A DNA stretch of 15,045 bases, taken from positions 1 through 15,045 of the forward strand of contig CANRDR010000025.1 in NCBI GenBank assembly GCA_947629425.1, given 5' to 3'. Each line of letters begins with the position of its first letter. Position 1 is the first letter of the stretch. This document shows, piece after piece, positions 6,962 to 14,045 of the stretch. Position numbers and translations under genes: made by a program. The notes below the pieces were generated by a model. That model did no database searches, was not told where the DNA came from, and saw only the letters and a program-made list of their open reading frames with translations. The DNA comes from an uncultured Bacilli bacterium. GTDB taxonomy: Bacteria; Bacillota_I; Bacilli_A; RF39; UBA660.

Positions 6962-8440
6962 ATGGAAAAAAAAGAAATATTAGAAAGTATATCTATTAGA
7001 GGCAATGGTTCAATATTTTTAGGTGTTGTAGGTGCTGTTAGAACTGGAAAAAGTACATTTATAAAAAAAGTTATTGAAAATTTAGTAGTCCCTAATATAG
7101 AAGATGAGAATGAAAAGAAAATTTGTTTAGATGAAATACCACAATCATCTGCTGGAAAAACAATTATGACTACTGAACCAAAATTTGTTCCTTCAAATGG
7201 TGCTAAAATAAAAATAGATGATTTTGTTACAAATATTAAACTTATTGATTGTGTAGGTTATGTAGTAGATGGTGCAAGTGGCTTTCAAGATGAATTAGGT
7301 AATCCTAGATTAGTTAAGACTCCATGGTATGAAGATGAAATACCTTTTGTAGAAGCCGCTGAAATCGGAACAGAAAAAGTTATTAAAGATCATTCAACAA
7401 TTGGTATTGTAGTAACTACTGATGGTTCTATAGGAACATTAGGTAGAAATGAATATATACAAGCTGAAGAAAAAGTTATTACTGAACTTAAAAGTTTAAA
7501 TAAACCATTTATTGTAATATTAAATAGTACTCATCCTAATAGTGATGCAACAAAAAATATTGAAAGAGAATTATCTAAAAATTATGATGTTCCAGTACTT
7601 CCAATAGATATAGAAAATATGAATGAAGTTGAAATGTATTCTATATTAAAAAGTGCATTATATGAATTTCCTGTAACAGATGTATCTATAAATGTACCAG
7701 AATGGATTCATGTATTAGATAAAAATAATGAAATAAAAAAACATTATGTTTCAAAAATTAAAGAATGTATTTTAAATGTAGAAAAATTAAAAGATGTAGA
7801 TAATATGATAGAATATTTTAAAGATAGTGAATATATAACTGATGCATATATTAGTTCAGTATCTCCTTCTACAGGTGTTGTTACACTTAATTTAAATAGT
7901 AGTGATGAGTTATATAATGAAACATTAAAAACTATTATGGGTGATGTTGATTTAACTAAAGCAGGTTTAATTAAAATATTCTCTGATTATTCTAGCAACA
8001 AAGATGAAACAGAAAGTATTAAATCAGCCCTTAAAATGGCAAAATCAACTGGATATGGTATAGTATATCCATCTCTAAAAGATATGAAATTAGAAACACC
8101 TGAAATAATTAAACAAGGTAGCAGATACGGAGTTAAATTAAAAGCAGTTGCAAGTAGTATTCATTTATTGAAAGTTGATGTAGAAAGTTCTTTTGAACCT
8201 ATAATTGGTACAGAACTTCAAAGTAAAGAATTAATAGACTATATTATGAAAGATTATGAAACAGAACCTGCTAATATTTGGAAAAGTGAAATATTTGGTA
8301 GAAGTTTAGATGAAATAGTTAAAGAAGGAATACAAGCAAAACTTTCAATGATGCCAGAAAGTACACGTTATAAACTTGCAACTACTGCTACTAAAATAGT
8401 TAATAAGGGTTCTAATAATTTAATTGCGATTGTAATTTAA
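6962..8440 (+). CDS. spoIVA: SpoIVA, spore coat morphogenetic ATPase
   Basis: In Bacillus SpoIVA hydrolyses ATP to polymerise on the forespore surface and forms the basement layer on which the coat is built. This protein has 492 residues, the same as B. subtilis SpoIVA, and aligns without gaps in many stretches. Walker A is GAVRTGKST with Lys30. The ATP-hydrolysis threonines appear as Thr70-Thr71 in GKTIMTTEPKFVP, and the Walker B Asp in KLIDCVGY (Asp96). HSTIGIVVTTDGSIG and QGSRYGVKLKAVASSIHLLKVDVES are near-identical to family members, and the C-terminus ends GSNNLIAIVI. The start fits the conserved N-terminus; AAAGG lies 10 bases upstream of the ATG, a slightly long gap. It is the only full plus-strand gene here, monocistronic, ending at a shared terminator. 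Identification is certain; whether this organism completes sporulation is not decided by one gene. Confidence 0.97.
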   Translation: MEKKEILESISIRGNGSIFLGVVGAVRTGKSTFIKKVIENLVVPNIEDENEKKICLDEIPQSSAGKTIMTTEPKFVPSNGAKIKIDDFVTNIKLIDCVGYVVDGASGFQDELGNPRLVKTPWYEDEIPFVEAAEIGTEKVIKDHSTIGIVVTTDGSIGTLGRNEYIQAEEKVITELKSLNKPFIVILNSTHPNSDATKNIERELSKNYDVPVLPIDIENMNEVEMYSILKSALYEFPVTDVSINVPEWIHVLDKNNEIKKHYVSKIKECILNVEKLKDVDNMIEYFKDSEYITDAYISSVSPSTGVVTLNLNSSDELYNETLKTIMGDVDLTKAGLIKIFSDYSSNKDETESIKSALKMAKSTGYGIVYPSLKDMKLETPEIIKQGSRYGVKLKAVASSIHLLKVDVESSFEPIIGTELQSKELIDYIMKDYETEPANIWKSEIFGRSLDEIVKEGIQAKLSMMPESTRYKLATTATKIVNKGSNNLIAIVI

Positions 8441-8444
8441 AATT

Positions 8445-8477
8445 AAAACAGTGAAAATAAATAGATTTCACTGTTTT
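8445..8477. terminator. Bidirectional terminator between spoIVA and aspS
   Basis: Perfect 12-bp inverted repeat AAAACAGTGAAA (8445-8456) and TTTCACTGTTTT (8466-8477), 9-base loop. A-rich and T-rich flanks make it work in both directions. It starts 5 bases after the spoIVA stop and ends 3 bases before the aspS stop, so it serves both convergent units. Confidence 0.85.
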
Positions 8478-8480
8478 TAA

Positions 8481-10229
8481 TTAGTTTTTATCTCTTACCT
8501 TTATATGTACTTCTCTTAATTGTGCTTCACTTACTATAGTAGGTGCTCCCATCATTAAATCTGCCCCACTTGCACTCATTGGGAATGCAATAGTTTCTCT
8601 TATATTTTCTTCATCTAAAAGCATCATAATCATTCTATCTATACCAGGCGCCATTCCAGCATGAGGTGGTGCACCAAAACTAAATGCTTGATATAATCCT
8701 TTAAATCTAGATTTTAAATCATCTTCAGTATATCCTGCTATACTAAATGCTTTTTTCATAATATTTAAATCATGATTTCTAACTGCTCCACTTGCTAATT
8801 CTACACCATTTAATACAAAATCAAATTGATTTGCAACAATTTCATCTGGATTTAATTTTTCTAAAGACCCAAGTCCACCTTTTGGCATACTAAATGGATT
8901 ATGCGTAAAATCAAATTTTTCTTCTTCTTCATTCCATTCATACATTGGAAAATCATTTACTATACAGAATTCAAATACATTTTTATCTATTAAATCTAAA
9001 CGATGACCTAATTCATCTCTTATTAATCCTGCTAATTTACAAGCATTTTTTCTATCTGCTATAAAAAATAATACAGAATCAGGTACTAAATTAGCTTTTT
9101 TAATTAAGTCTTCTCTTTCATAATCAGTTAAGAATTTATCAATAGGGCCTTTAAAAGACATATCTTCCATTACAGTAATATAACCTATTCCAGGCATACC
9201 TATACTTTTTGCATAATCTACTAAATCATTAAACCATGAATTAGATTTATTAGCGATTCCATCTACTTTAATACCTTTAACAGTTACTCCTCTAAATGGT
9301 TTAAATTCAGTTTCACTAAATTCTTCCGTTAAATCAATAAGTTCTAATGGATTTCTTAAATCAGGTTTATCTGTACCATATTTTTCCATAGATTCTTTAT
9401 AACTAATTCTTTTAAATGGTGGTTCACTAATTTTTTTATTAGTAAATTCTTTAAAAGTATCATAGAATATTTTTTCTCCAACTTTATAAACATCTTCTTC
9501 AGTTACAAAAGACATTTCTAAATCTAATTGATAAAATTCACCATAAATTCTATCACTTCTTGCATCTTCATCTCTAAAACAAGGTGCTATTTGAAAATAT
9601 TTATCAAATCCTGCAGTCATAAGTAACTGTTTAAATTGTTGAGGTGCTTGAGGAAGTGCATAAAATTTTCCATGAAATTTTCTTGATGGAACTATAAAAT
9701 CTCTTGCTCCTTCAGGACTAGATGCTGTTAGTATTGGAGTTTGTATTTCTACAAAATCCATATCATTCATTTTATTTCTTAAATAATTTATTACTTTTGC
9801 TCTAAATAATATATTATTTTTTACTTTAGGATTTCTTAAATCTAAATATCTATATTTAAGTCTTACATCTTCTGATACATTAGTACTTGTTACTATTTCA
9901 AATGGTAATACATTATTTGCAAGATTTAATACTGTTAACTTATCTACTAATATTTCTATAGTACCTGTAGATATTTTTTCATTATAGTCATCTTCATCTC
10001 TTTTACGTACACTACCAGTTACAGTAATACTAGATTCTTTAGTTATACCATCAAATATAGTATCATCATTACTAACAAGTTGTACTACTCCATACATATC
10101 ACGTAAGTCAACAAATATTACTCCTCCATGATCTCTTATATTTTCAACAAAACCACATGTAGTAACAGATTTACCTATATAATCTTCATTTAATTTACCT
10201 GCATAACAATTTCTATAACAATTATTCAT
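8481..10229 (-). CDS. aspS: Aspartyl-tRNA synthetase, probably non-discriminating
   Basis: Class II synthetase of the bacterial AspRS type, 582 residues. An N-terminal OB-fold anticodon-binding domain (about 1-110, GFVENIRDHGGVIFVDLRD) is followed by the catalytic core. Motif 2 is FRDEDARSDRIYGEFYQLDLEMSF and motif 3 is GMAPGIDRMIMML; the bacterial insertion (GAD) domain lies in the middle. His34 in RDHGG sits where non-discriminating AspRS enzymes carry His and discriminating ones Leu, and the nearby RDEDD lacks the Lys of discriminating enzymes. It may thus load Asp on both tRNA-Asp and tRNA-Asn. The GEFYQLD form of motif 2 and MSASGADLMMGAP near the C-terminus resemble the alphaproteobacterial-type subgroup rather than B. 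subtilis AspS. AAAGGAT precedes the ATG, which lies one base after the gatB stop. Fourth gene of the gat operon. Confidence 0.95.
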   Translation of the reverse strand: MNNCYRNCYAGKLNEDYIGKSVTTCGFVENIRDHGGVIFVDLRDMYGVVQLVSNDDTIFDGITKESSITVTGSVRKRDEDDYNEKISTGTIEILVDKLTVLNLANNVLPFEIVTSTNVSEDVRLKYRYLDLRNPKVKNNILFRAKVINYLRNKMNDMDFVEIQTPILTASSPEGARDFIVPSRKFHGKFYALPQAPQQFKQLLMTAGFDKYFQIAPCFRDEDARSDRIYGEFYQLDLEMSFVTEEDVYKVGEKIFYDTFKEFTNKKISEPPFKRISYKESMEKYGTDKPDLRNPLELIDLTEEFSETEFKPFRGVTVKGIKVDGIANKSNSWFNDLVDYAKSIGMPGIGYITVMEDMSFKGPIDKFLTDYEREDLIKKANLVPDSVLFFIADRKNACKLAGLIRDELGHRLDLIDKNVFEFCIVNDFPMYEWNEEEEKFDFTHNPFSMPKGGLGSLEKLNPDEIVANQFDFVLNGVELASGAVRNHDLNIMKKAFSIAGYTEDDLKSRFKGLYQAFSFGAPPHAGMAPGIDRMIMMLLDEENIRETIAFPMSASGADLMMGAPTIVSEAQLREVHIKVRDKN

Positions 10230-10230
10230 T

Positions 10231-11652
10231 TTATCTCATCCTTTCTAATTCTTCTTTGATTAGTTTTAAACTAGCAGCAGGATTGGCTTGTTTATTAGTA
10301 GCAGACATTACTTTTCCCACTAAAAAGTTTGCAACCATTTCTTTTCCATTTAAATATTCTTTAACTTGTTCTGGAGATTCATCTATTATTTTTTTTACTA
10401 TATTTCTTAGTTCTCCTTCATCACTTATTTGTTTAATATTTTTAGATTTTATTATTTCTAATGGATCAATATTTTTTTCCATTGCTTCATATATTATATT
10501 CTTTGCTAATTGATTAGATACTTCATTTTCTTTAACTAAATTAATAACATTTGCTAACATAGTAGGTGTAATAAATAAATCATTTATATTTATATTTAAT
10601 TTATTTAAAGAACCTAATATAACTATAGTTAAATAATTTACTGCTAAATTAATATCTTTAGTATTTTTTATTACCTCATCAAAATAATTTGAAATATCTT
10701 TATCTTTGGCAAGTGTTAATGCATCTTCTAAATTTATATTTAATTCTAAATATCTTTTTATTCTTGAATATTCTAATTCTGGTATTTCTTTTCTTACAGT
10801 ATCTTTATATTCTTTAGTTATTTTAACTGGTGCTAAATTTGGTTCTACAAAATATTTATAATCTACTGCATCTACTTTTTCTCTCATAGAATATGTTTTT
10901 CCATCTTCATCTATTCTACGTGTTTCTTGTATTACTTTTTCACCCTTATCGAGTATTTCACTTTGCCTTTTTATTTCATAATTTATAGCCTCTTTAACAC
11001 TATTAAATGCATTTATATTTTTCATTTCTACTTTAGTACCTAATACTTTATCAGTATCTTTCATTAATGAAATGTTTACATCACAACGCATTTGTCCTTT
11101 ATCGCTTTTAGCCTCACTTACACCTAAATATAAGAATATATTTCTTAATGTTTCTAAAAATGCTACTGCTTCATCTGCTGAATATATACATGGTTCTGTT
11201 ACTATTTCCATTAAAGGTATTCCAGAACGATTATAATCTATTAAAGAATAGTTAGAATAATGTTCTAAAGATGCAGTATCTTCTTCTAAGTGTAATTGAT
11301 GTATATCTACTGTTTTTTCTTTTCCATTTACTAGAAATGTTACATGTCCATTTCTTCCAAAAGGTTTAGTTACTTGTGTTATTTGATATCCTTTTGGTAA
11401 ATCTGGATAATAGTAATTTTTTCTATCAAATATTATTTCATCTGGTGTTTCACAATTTAGTGCCATTGCTGTTTTAAGTGCTTTTCTACATGCTTCTTCA
11501 TTTACAACAGGTAATATTCCAGGTAATCCCAAATCAACTGGCATTACATTTATATTTGGAATATTTGTATATGTATTTTTTGCACTTGAAAAGTTTTTTG
11601 TATTAGTTAAAACTTCACAATGTACTTCTAATCCAATTACTACTTTATACAT
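10231..11652 (-). CDS. gatB: Asp/Glu-tRNA(Asn/Gln) amidotransferase subunit B
   Basis: Subunit of GatCAB that binds the mischarged tRNA and carries the kinase and transamidation site, converting Asp-tRNA-Asn to Asn-tRNA-Asn and/or Glu-tRNA-Gln to Gln-tRNA-Gln. GLEVHCEVLTNTKNFSSA, FDRKNYYYPDLPKGYQI, LHLEEDTASLEH and SLIDYNRSGIPLMEIVTEP are hallmark GatB stretches. The last part is the helical YqeY-like tRNA-binding tail (ISDEGELRNIV, NFLVGKVMSAT, QANPAASLKLI). I chose ATG at 11652, giving 473 residues: AGGTGA sits 5 bases before it. An in-frame GTG three codons upstream lies inside that ribosome-binding site and is unlikely to be used. The gene overlaps the end of gatA by 8 bases and stops one base before aspS. 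Confidence 0.96.
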   Translation of the reverse strand: MYKVVIGLEVHCEVLTNTKNFSSAKNTYTNIPNINVMPVDLGLPGILPVVNEEACRKALKTAMALNCETPDEIIFDRKNYYYPDLPKGYQITQVTKPFGRNGHVTFLVNGKEKTVDIHQLHLEEDTASLEHYSNYSLIDYNRSGIPLMEIVTEPCIYSADEAVAFLETLRNIFLYLGVSEAKSDKGQMRCDVNISLMKDTDKVLGTKVEMKNINAFNSVKEAINYEIKRQSEILDKGEKVIQETRRIDEDGKTYSMREKVDAVDYKYFVEPNLAPVKITKEYKDTVRKEIPELEYSRIKRYLELNINLEDALTLAKDKDISNYFDEVIKNTKDINLAVNYLTIVILGSLNKLNININDLFITPTMLANVINLVKENEVSNQLAKNIIYEAMEKNIDPLEIIKSKNIKQISDEGELRNIVKKIIDESPEQVKEYLNGKEMVANFLVGKVMSATNKQANPAASLKLIKEELERMR

Positions 11653-13096
11653 TTTTATCACCTGCTACTTGTCCAATATATCCTAATAAATCTTCTATTT
11701 GTTTTGCTATGTTTAAAAGTTCACTATCCTTTAATATATTTGATGTAATATTTACACCTATTGGCATGCTATTTACAAACCCATAAGGTAATGTAATTGA
11801 TGGAAATCCTCCAAAATTACCTATTGCCATATGATTTTCTAATATTAAATATTCATCACTTAATACATCACTTGCTTCTCCTAATTTAGGTGCAATACCG
11901 CCACTTGCTGGCATAATAAGAGCATCATATGTTTTAAATAATTCATGCATTTTATCAACAATCATTCTTCTTACTCTACATGCGTTTAAAAATAATTTAT
12001 CTTGATTTTCTTTTTGTAAAACATAAGAACCAATTACAAATCTTCTTTTAATAAGTTCAGAAAATCCTTCTGTTCTTGTATTAAACATAATTTCTTCATA
12101 AGTACTTCCATCAATTCTATTTCCAAATGGAATACCTGTTAAGTTTGAATTATTGCTAGTTGCTTCAGCACAACTTATTACCATATAAGATGGATATATT
12201 GCATTTAATAAATCCTTATCTATTGATACTTCATCTACAGTTGCACCTAAAGATCTAATTTTATCTAACAATTTATTAAATTCATTTAATGTACTTTCTA
12301 AAATATCTGATTTTTTATCAAAAGTACATGCTTCTTTTATATAGAAGAATTTTTTTCCTTTAATACTTTTATCTAGATTTAATGTATAATCTAATCCATC
12401 ATCTTTTAAACTAGTCATATCAAGTGGATCTTCACCCTTTAATACATTAGTAACTATTGCTGCATCTTTAACTGAACGAGTAAGAAGTGCAACATGATCT
12501 AAACTAGATGCAAATGCAAATAAACCATATCTTGATATTCTTCCATAAGTTGGTTTAAATCCTACAACCCCACCGTAAGAAGCGGGTTTTCTTACACTAT
12601 CTCCTGTATCGCTTCCTATAGAAAATGGAACAATTCCAGCTGCAACTGAGGCACAAGATCCTGCAGAAGAACCACCTATTAAACGAGTTTTATCCCATGG
12701 ATTTAATACAACACCAGTGTGTCCTGTTGTACCAGTTCCTCCCATTGCTAATTCATCTAATACAGTTTTTCCAACTAATACTGCACCAGCATCTTTTAAT
12801 TTTTTATAAACTGTTGCATCATATACTGGAACATAATTTTTTAAAATATTACTTGATGCTGTAGTAAGTATTCCAGTTGTTGAAAAATTATCTTTTAGTG
12901 AATATGGAATATCAGTTAATATACCTTTTTTCTTTGGTCTTGATTTATATTTATCTAATATTGTAACAAATGCATTTATATCTTTTTGTGATTCTTCGGC
13001 TAATTTTTTTGCTTCATTAAATAATTCTTCACCTGTTACTTCATTATTATCTAACGCTTCTCTTAAATTTTCTATAGTAGATTTTTTATATTCCAT
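11645..13096 (-). CDS. gatA: Asp/Glu-tRNA(Asn/Gln) amidotransferase subunit A
   Basis: Glutaminase subunit of GatCAB, an amidase-signature hydrolase that releases ammonia from glutamine and channels it to GatB. The 483 residues match family length. The Ser-cisSer-Lys triad is Lys68 (YSLKDNF), Ser143 (GGSSAGS) and Ser167 (GSDTGDSVRKPASYGG); their spacings of 75 and 24 residues equal those of the S. aureus enzyme. The oxyanion-hole Gly before the nucleophile, usually GGS, is Asp166 here. PTYGRISRYGLFAFASSLDH and AIGNFGGFPSITLPYG also fit. The start overlaps the gatC stop by one base. The overlaps and short gaps indicate translational coupling through gatC-gatA-gatB-aspS. Confidence 0.96.
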   Translation of the reverse strand: MEYKKSTIENLREALDNNEVTGEELFNEAKKLAEESQKDINAFVTILDKYKSRPKKKGILTDIPYSLKDNFSTTGILTTASSNILKNYVPVYDATVYKKLKDAGAVLVGKTVLDELAMGGTGTTGHTGVVLNPWDKTRLIGGSSAGSCASVAAGIVPFSIGSDTGDSVRKPASYGGVVGFKPTYGRISRYGLFAFASSLDHVALLTRSVKDAAIVTNVLKGEDPLDMTSLKDDGLDYTLNLDKSIKGKKFFYIKEACTFDKKSDILESTLNEFNKLLDKIRSLGATVDEVSIDKDLLNAIYPSYMVISCAEATSNNSNLTGIPFGNRIDGSTYEEIMFNTRTEGFSELIKRRFVIGSYVLQKENQDKLFLNACRVRRMIVDKMHELFKTYDALIMPASGGIAPKLGEASDVLSDEYLILENHMAIGNFGGFPSITLPYGFVNSMPIGVNITSNILKDSELLNIAKQIEDLLGYIGQVAGDKNV

Positions 13097-13389
13097 TATT
13101 CCACCACCTTTGGTACTTTAATTTGATCTTTTACAACATGTTTAGTATTACTAACTACTTCATCTACACTTAAACTATCACTAGATTCTAAATCACTTCT
13201 TAACTTTGCTTCATATGTTATGAATGGAAAAGTCATAGGATCTACTTTTTCGATACCTTTTATATTTTCTATTAATTTCATTTGTTTTAATATAGTATCA
13301 AATTCACTTTCAAGTGTATCTAGTTCATCATCTTTCATTCTAAACATTAATTTTTCTGCATAATTTTCTAACATTTTTTTATCTATCAT
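13096..13389 (-). CDS. gatC: Asp/Glu-tRNA(Asn/Gln) amidotransferase subunit C
   Basis: Small belt subunit that wraps the GatA-GatB interface and stabilises the complex. It has 97 residues with the usual layout: a helical N-terminal part (LENYAEKLMFRMKDDELDTLESEFDTILKQMKLIENI) and an extended C-terminal part with KVDPMTFPF and LRSDL, matching the family's DV.P...P....LR.D pattern. It ends with a short Val/Lys-rich tail. AGGAGG lies 4 bases before the chosen ATG; an internal ATG five codons later would be too far from it. First gene of the gat-aspS operon, directly downstream of a T-box leader. Its stop overlaps the gatA start by one base. Confidence 0.93.
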   Translation of the reverse strand: MIDKKMLENYAEKLMFRMKDDELDTLESEFDTILKQMKLIENIKGIEKVDPMTFPFITYEAKLRSDLESSDSLSVDEVVSNTKHVVKDQIKVPKVVE

Positions 13390-13633
13390 ATATCCTCCTA
13401 ATAAAAAAAGTTATGATTATTGGAACGCCTAAAATAAGCATGGTACCATCCAATTTATCATAACTGATATCTCTTTTATATAACGGTAATCCCGTTTTTT
13501 CTTACTAAAATTTTCAGAAAAAATCTCAATGGTGTTATTTTATAGTTTTATCATGTGGAATTTTCAGCAACCTACCACTCTCTTTTATGAATATTTTCTA
13601 TAAAACTTGTCCACTTCATCAATTTAAAAACAT
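13390..13633 (-). promoter_or_regulatory. T-box riboswitch leader, inferred specifier AAC (Asn)
   Basis: Minus-strand leader that senses uncharged tRNA. The T-box core GGATGGTACCATGC is at 13438-13451. Stem I is built from AGTGG/CCATT (13611-13615 with 13528-13532) and GTTTTATAG/CTATAAAAT (13598-13606 with 13537-13545). Between them the 3' strand reads AACA (13533-13536), so the specifier codon is AAC, Asn, followed by the usual purine. A distal GAGAG/GGTTGCTG segment (about 13566-13582) and a GA (kink-turn-like) motif below the specifier loop also fit. Antiterminator: TTGGA, 7-base TGGTACC bulge, ATGC paired with GCGT and TCCAA. The bulge UGGU would pair with the tRNA 3' end, with G-U at a G discriminator. 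Uncharged tRNA-Asn should favour read-through into gatCAB-aspS. Confidence 0.9.
13403..13464 (-). terminator. T-box-controlled terminator of the gat operon
   Basis: Arms at 13410-13424 (GTTATGATTATTGGA on the plus strand) and 13449-13464 pair over about 15 bp with a small mismatch in the middle, followed on the minus strand by seven T (13403-13409). The upstream arm includes the TTGGA also used by the antiterminator, so the two structures exclude each other. The gatC AGGAGG site follows at once. Confidence 0.88.
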
Positions 13634-13639
13634 ATTAGT

Positions 13640-13648
13640 ATTATATCA
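13640..13648 (-). promoter_or_regulatory. Extended -10 promoter of the T-box/gat operon
   Basis: On the minus strand TGATATAAT: a perfect TATAAT (13640-13645) with the TG extension. No good -35 box is seen at 16-19 bases, which the extension can compensate. The predicted start near 13633 lies just ahead of Stem I of the T-box leader, where expected. Confidence 0.6.
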
Positions 13649-13739
13649 CATAATTAAAAAAATACTACTAATTTTGTTAAATTTAATAAAATTTAATGAA
13701 TACTTAAAAAATATAGTTATTTATAAATACATGTAATTA

Positions 13740-13748
13740 TGTTATAAA
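13740..13748 (+). promoter_or_regulatory. Candidate promoter of the 13755-13872 RNA
   Basis: TG-T-TATAAA on the plus strand, an extended -10 (TATAAA at 13743-13748), with TTTATA at 13720-13725, 17 bases upstream, as a poor -35. The start would be near 13755, at the first base of the outer stem of the candidate RNA. AT-rich context weakens the call. Confidence 0.3.
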
Positions 13749-13753
13749 TTAAA

Positions 13754-13872
13754 TGGATAGGTAAATTAAAACACATCAAGAAGAAGATTTCTTGATGCCT
13801 TCCAAATATTTTTACTTGAAAGACATTTCAAAAAACCCCCTGAGGAAAATTGAAATGTCTTATTATTTTTTT
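13754..13872 (+). ncRNA. Candidate structured small RNA with terminator
   Basis: Unrecognised. A possible transcript of about 118 bases with nested helices. The outer stem pairs TGGA-T-AGG (13754-13761) with CCTTCCA (13798-13804), one bulged T. Inside is a 12-base single-stranded segment, then a perfect 9-bp hairpin CATCAAGAA (13774-13782) with TTCTTGATG (13789-13797), directly abutting the outer stem. A 15-base linker leads to a second hairpin of 12 bp (13820-13831 with 13850-13861), followed by ATTATTTTTTT, an intrinsic terminator. No known RNA family was recognised. Alternatives: a mobile-element end, a 5' attenuator of a lost gene, or part of a decayed ORF, since an open frame (13795-13968) crosses it. 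Confidence 0.4.
13820..13872 (+). terminator. Intrinsic terminator, plus strand
   Basis: Perfect 12-bp stem AAGACATTTCAA (13820-13831) with TTGAAATGTCTT (13850-13861), an 18-base loop containing CCTGAGG (a possible small inner pairing), then ATTATTTTTTT. No protein gene ends upstream on this strand, which suggests it ends a small RNA. Confidence 0.6.
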
Positions 13873-13996
13873 GTTATAAAAGAAAAAAACTTAATTTCTA
13901 TCTACTTTATTCGATTAATTTATGTAGTAAAGCAAGTAATACATTATCGTACAAAAGTGCCAATATAATTAAAAAATTACTATAGAGAGTACAAAA

Positions 13997-14025
13997 TTGA
14001 CAAAATAAAAAAATAATATTATAAC
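13997..14025 (+). promoter_or_regulatory. Near-consensus sigma-A promoter, target unclear
   Basis: Perfect TTGACA (13997-14002), 17-base spacer, TATAAC (14020-14025), 11 of 12 consensus bases and the best promoter in the window. The start would be near 14032, at the GGGAG ahead of an ATG at 14046. The only downstream products are very short ORFs, so this may be the surviving control region of a deleted gene or the promoter of a small RNA or peptide. Confidence 0.6.
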
Positions 14026-14045
14026 TATAAGGGAGATGAGTTACT

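Noticed and set aside
10256..12864. Plus-strand open frames inside gatB (10256-10513) and gatA (12625-12864), and similar ones inside pflA and the GGGtGRT gene
   Set aside because: They run antisense to firmly identified genes with full conservation and show low-complexity hydrophobic or Gln/Leu-rich translations, so they are shadows.
13774..13797. Hairpin CATCAAGAA/TTCTTGATG as an IS200/IS605-type transposon end or as a minus-strand terminator
   Set aside because: No transposase or TnpB gene is nearby, and there is no second matching end. On the minus strand only a weak TGTTTTAATTT follows and no gene precedes it. The nested outer stem fits a small RNA better.
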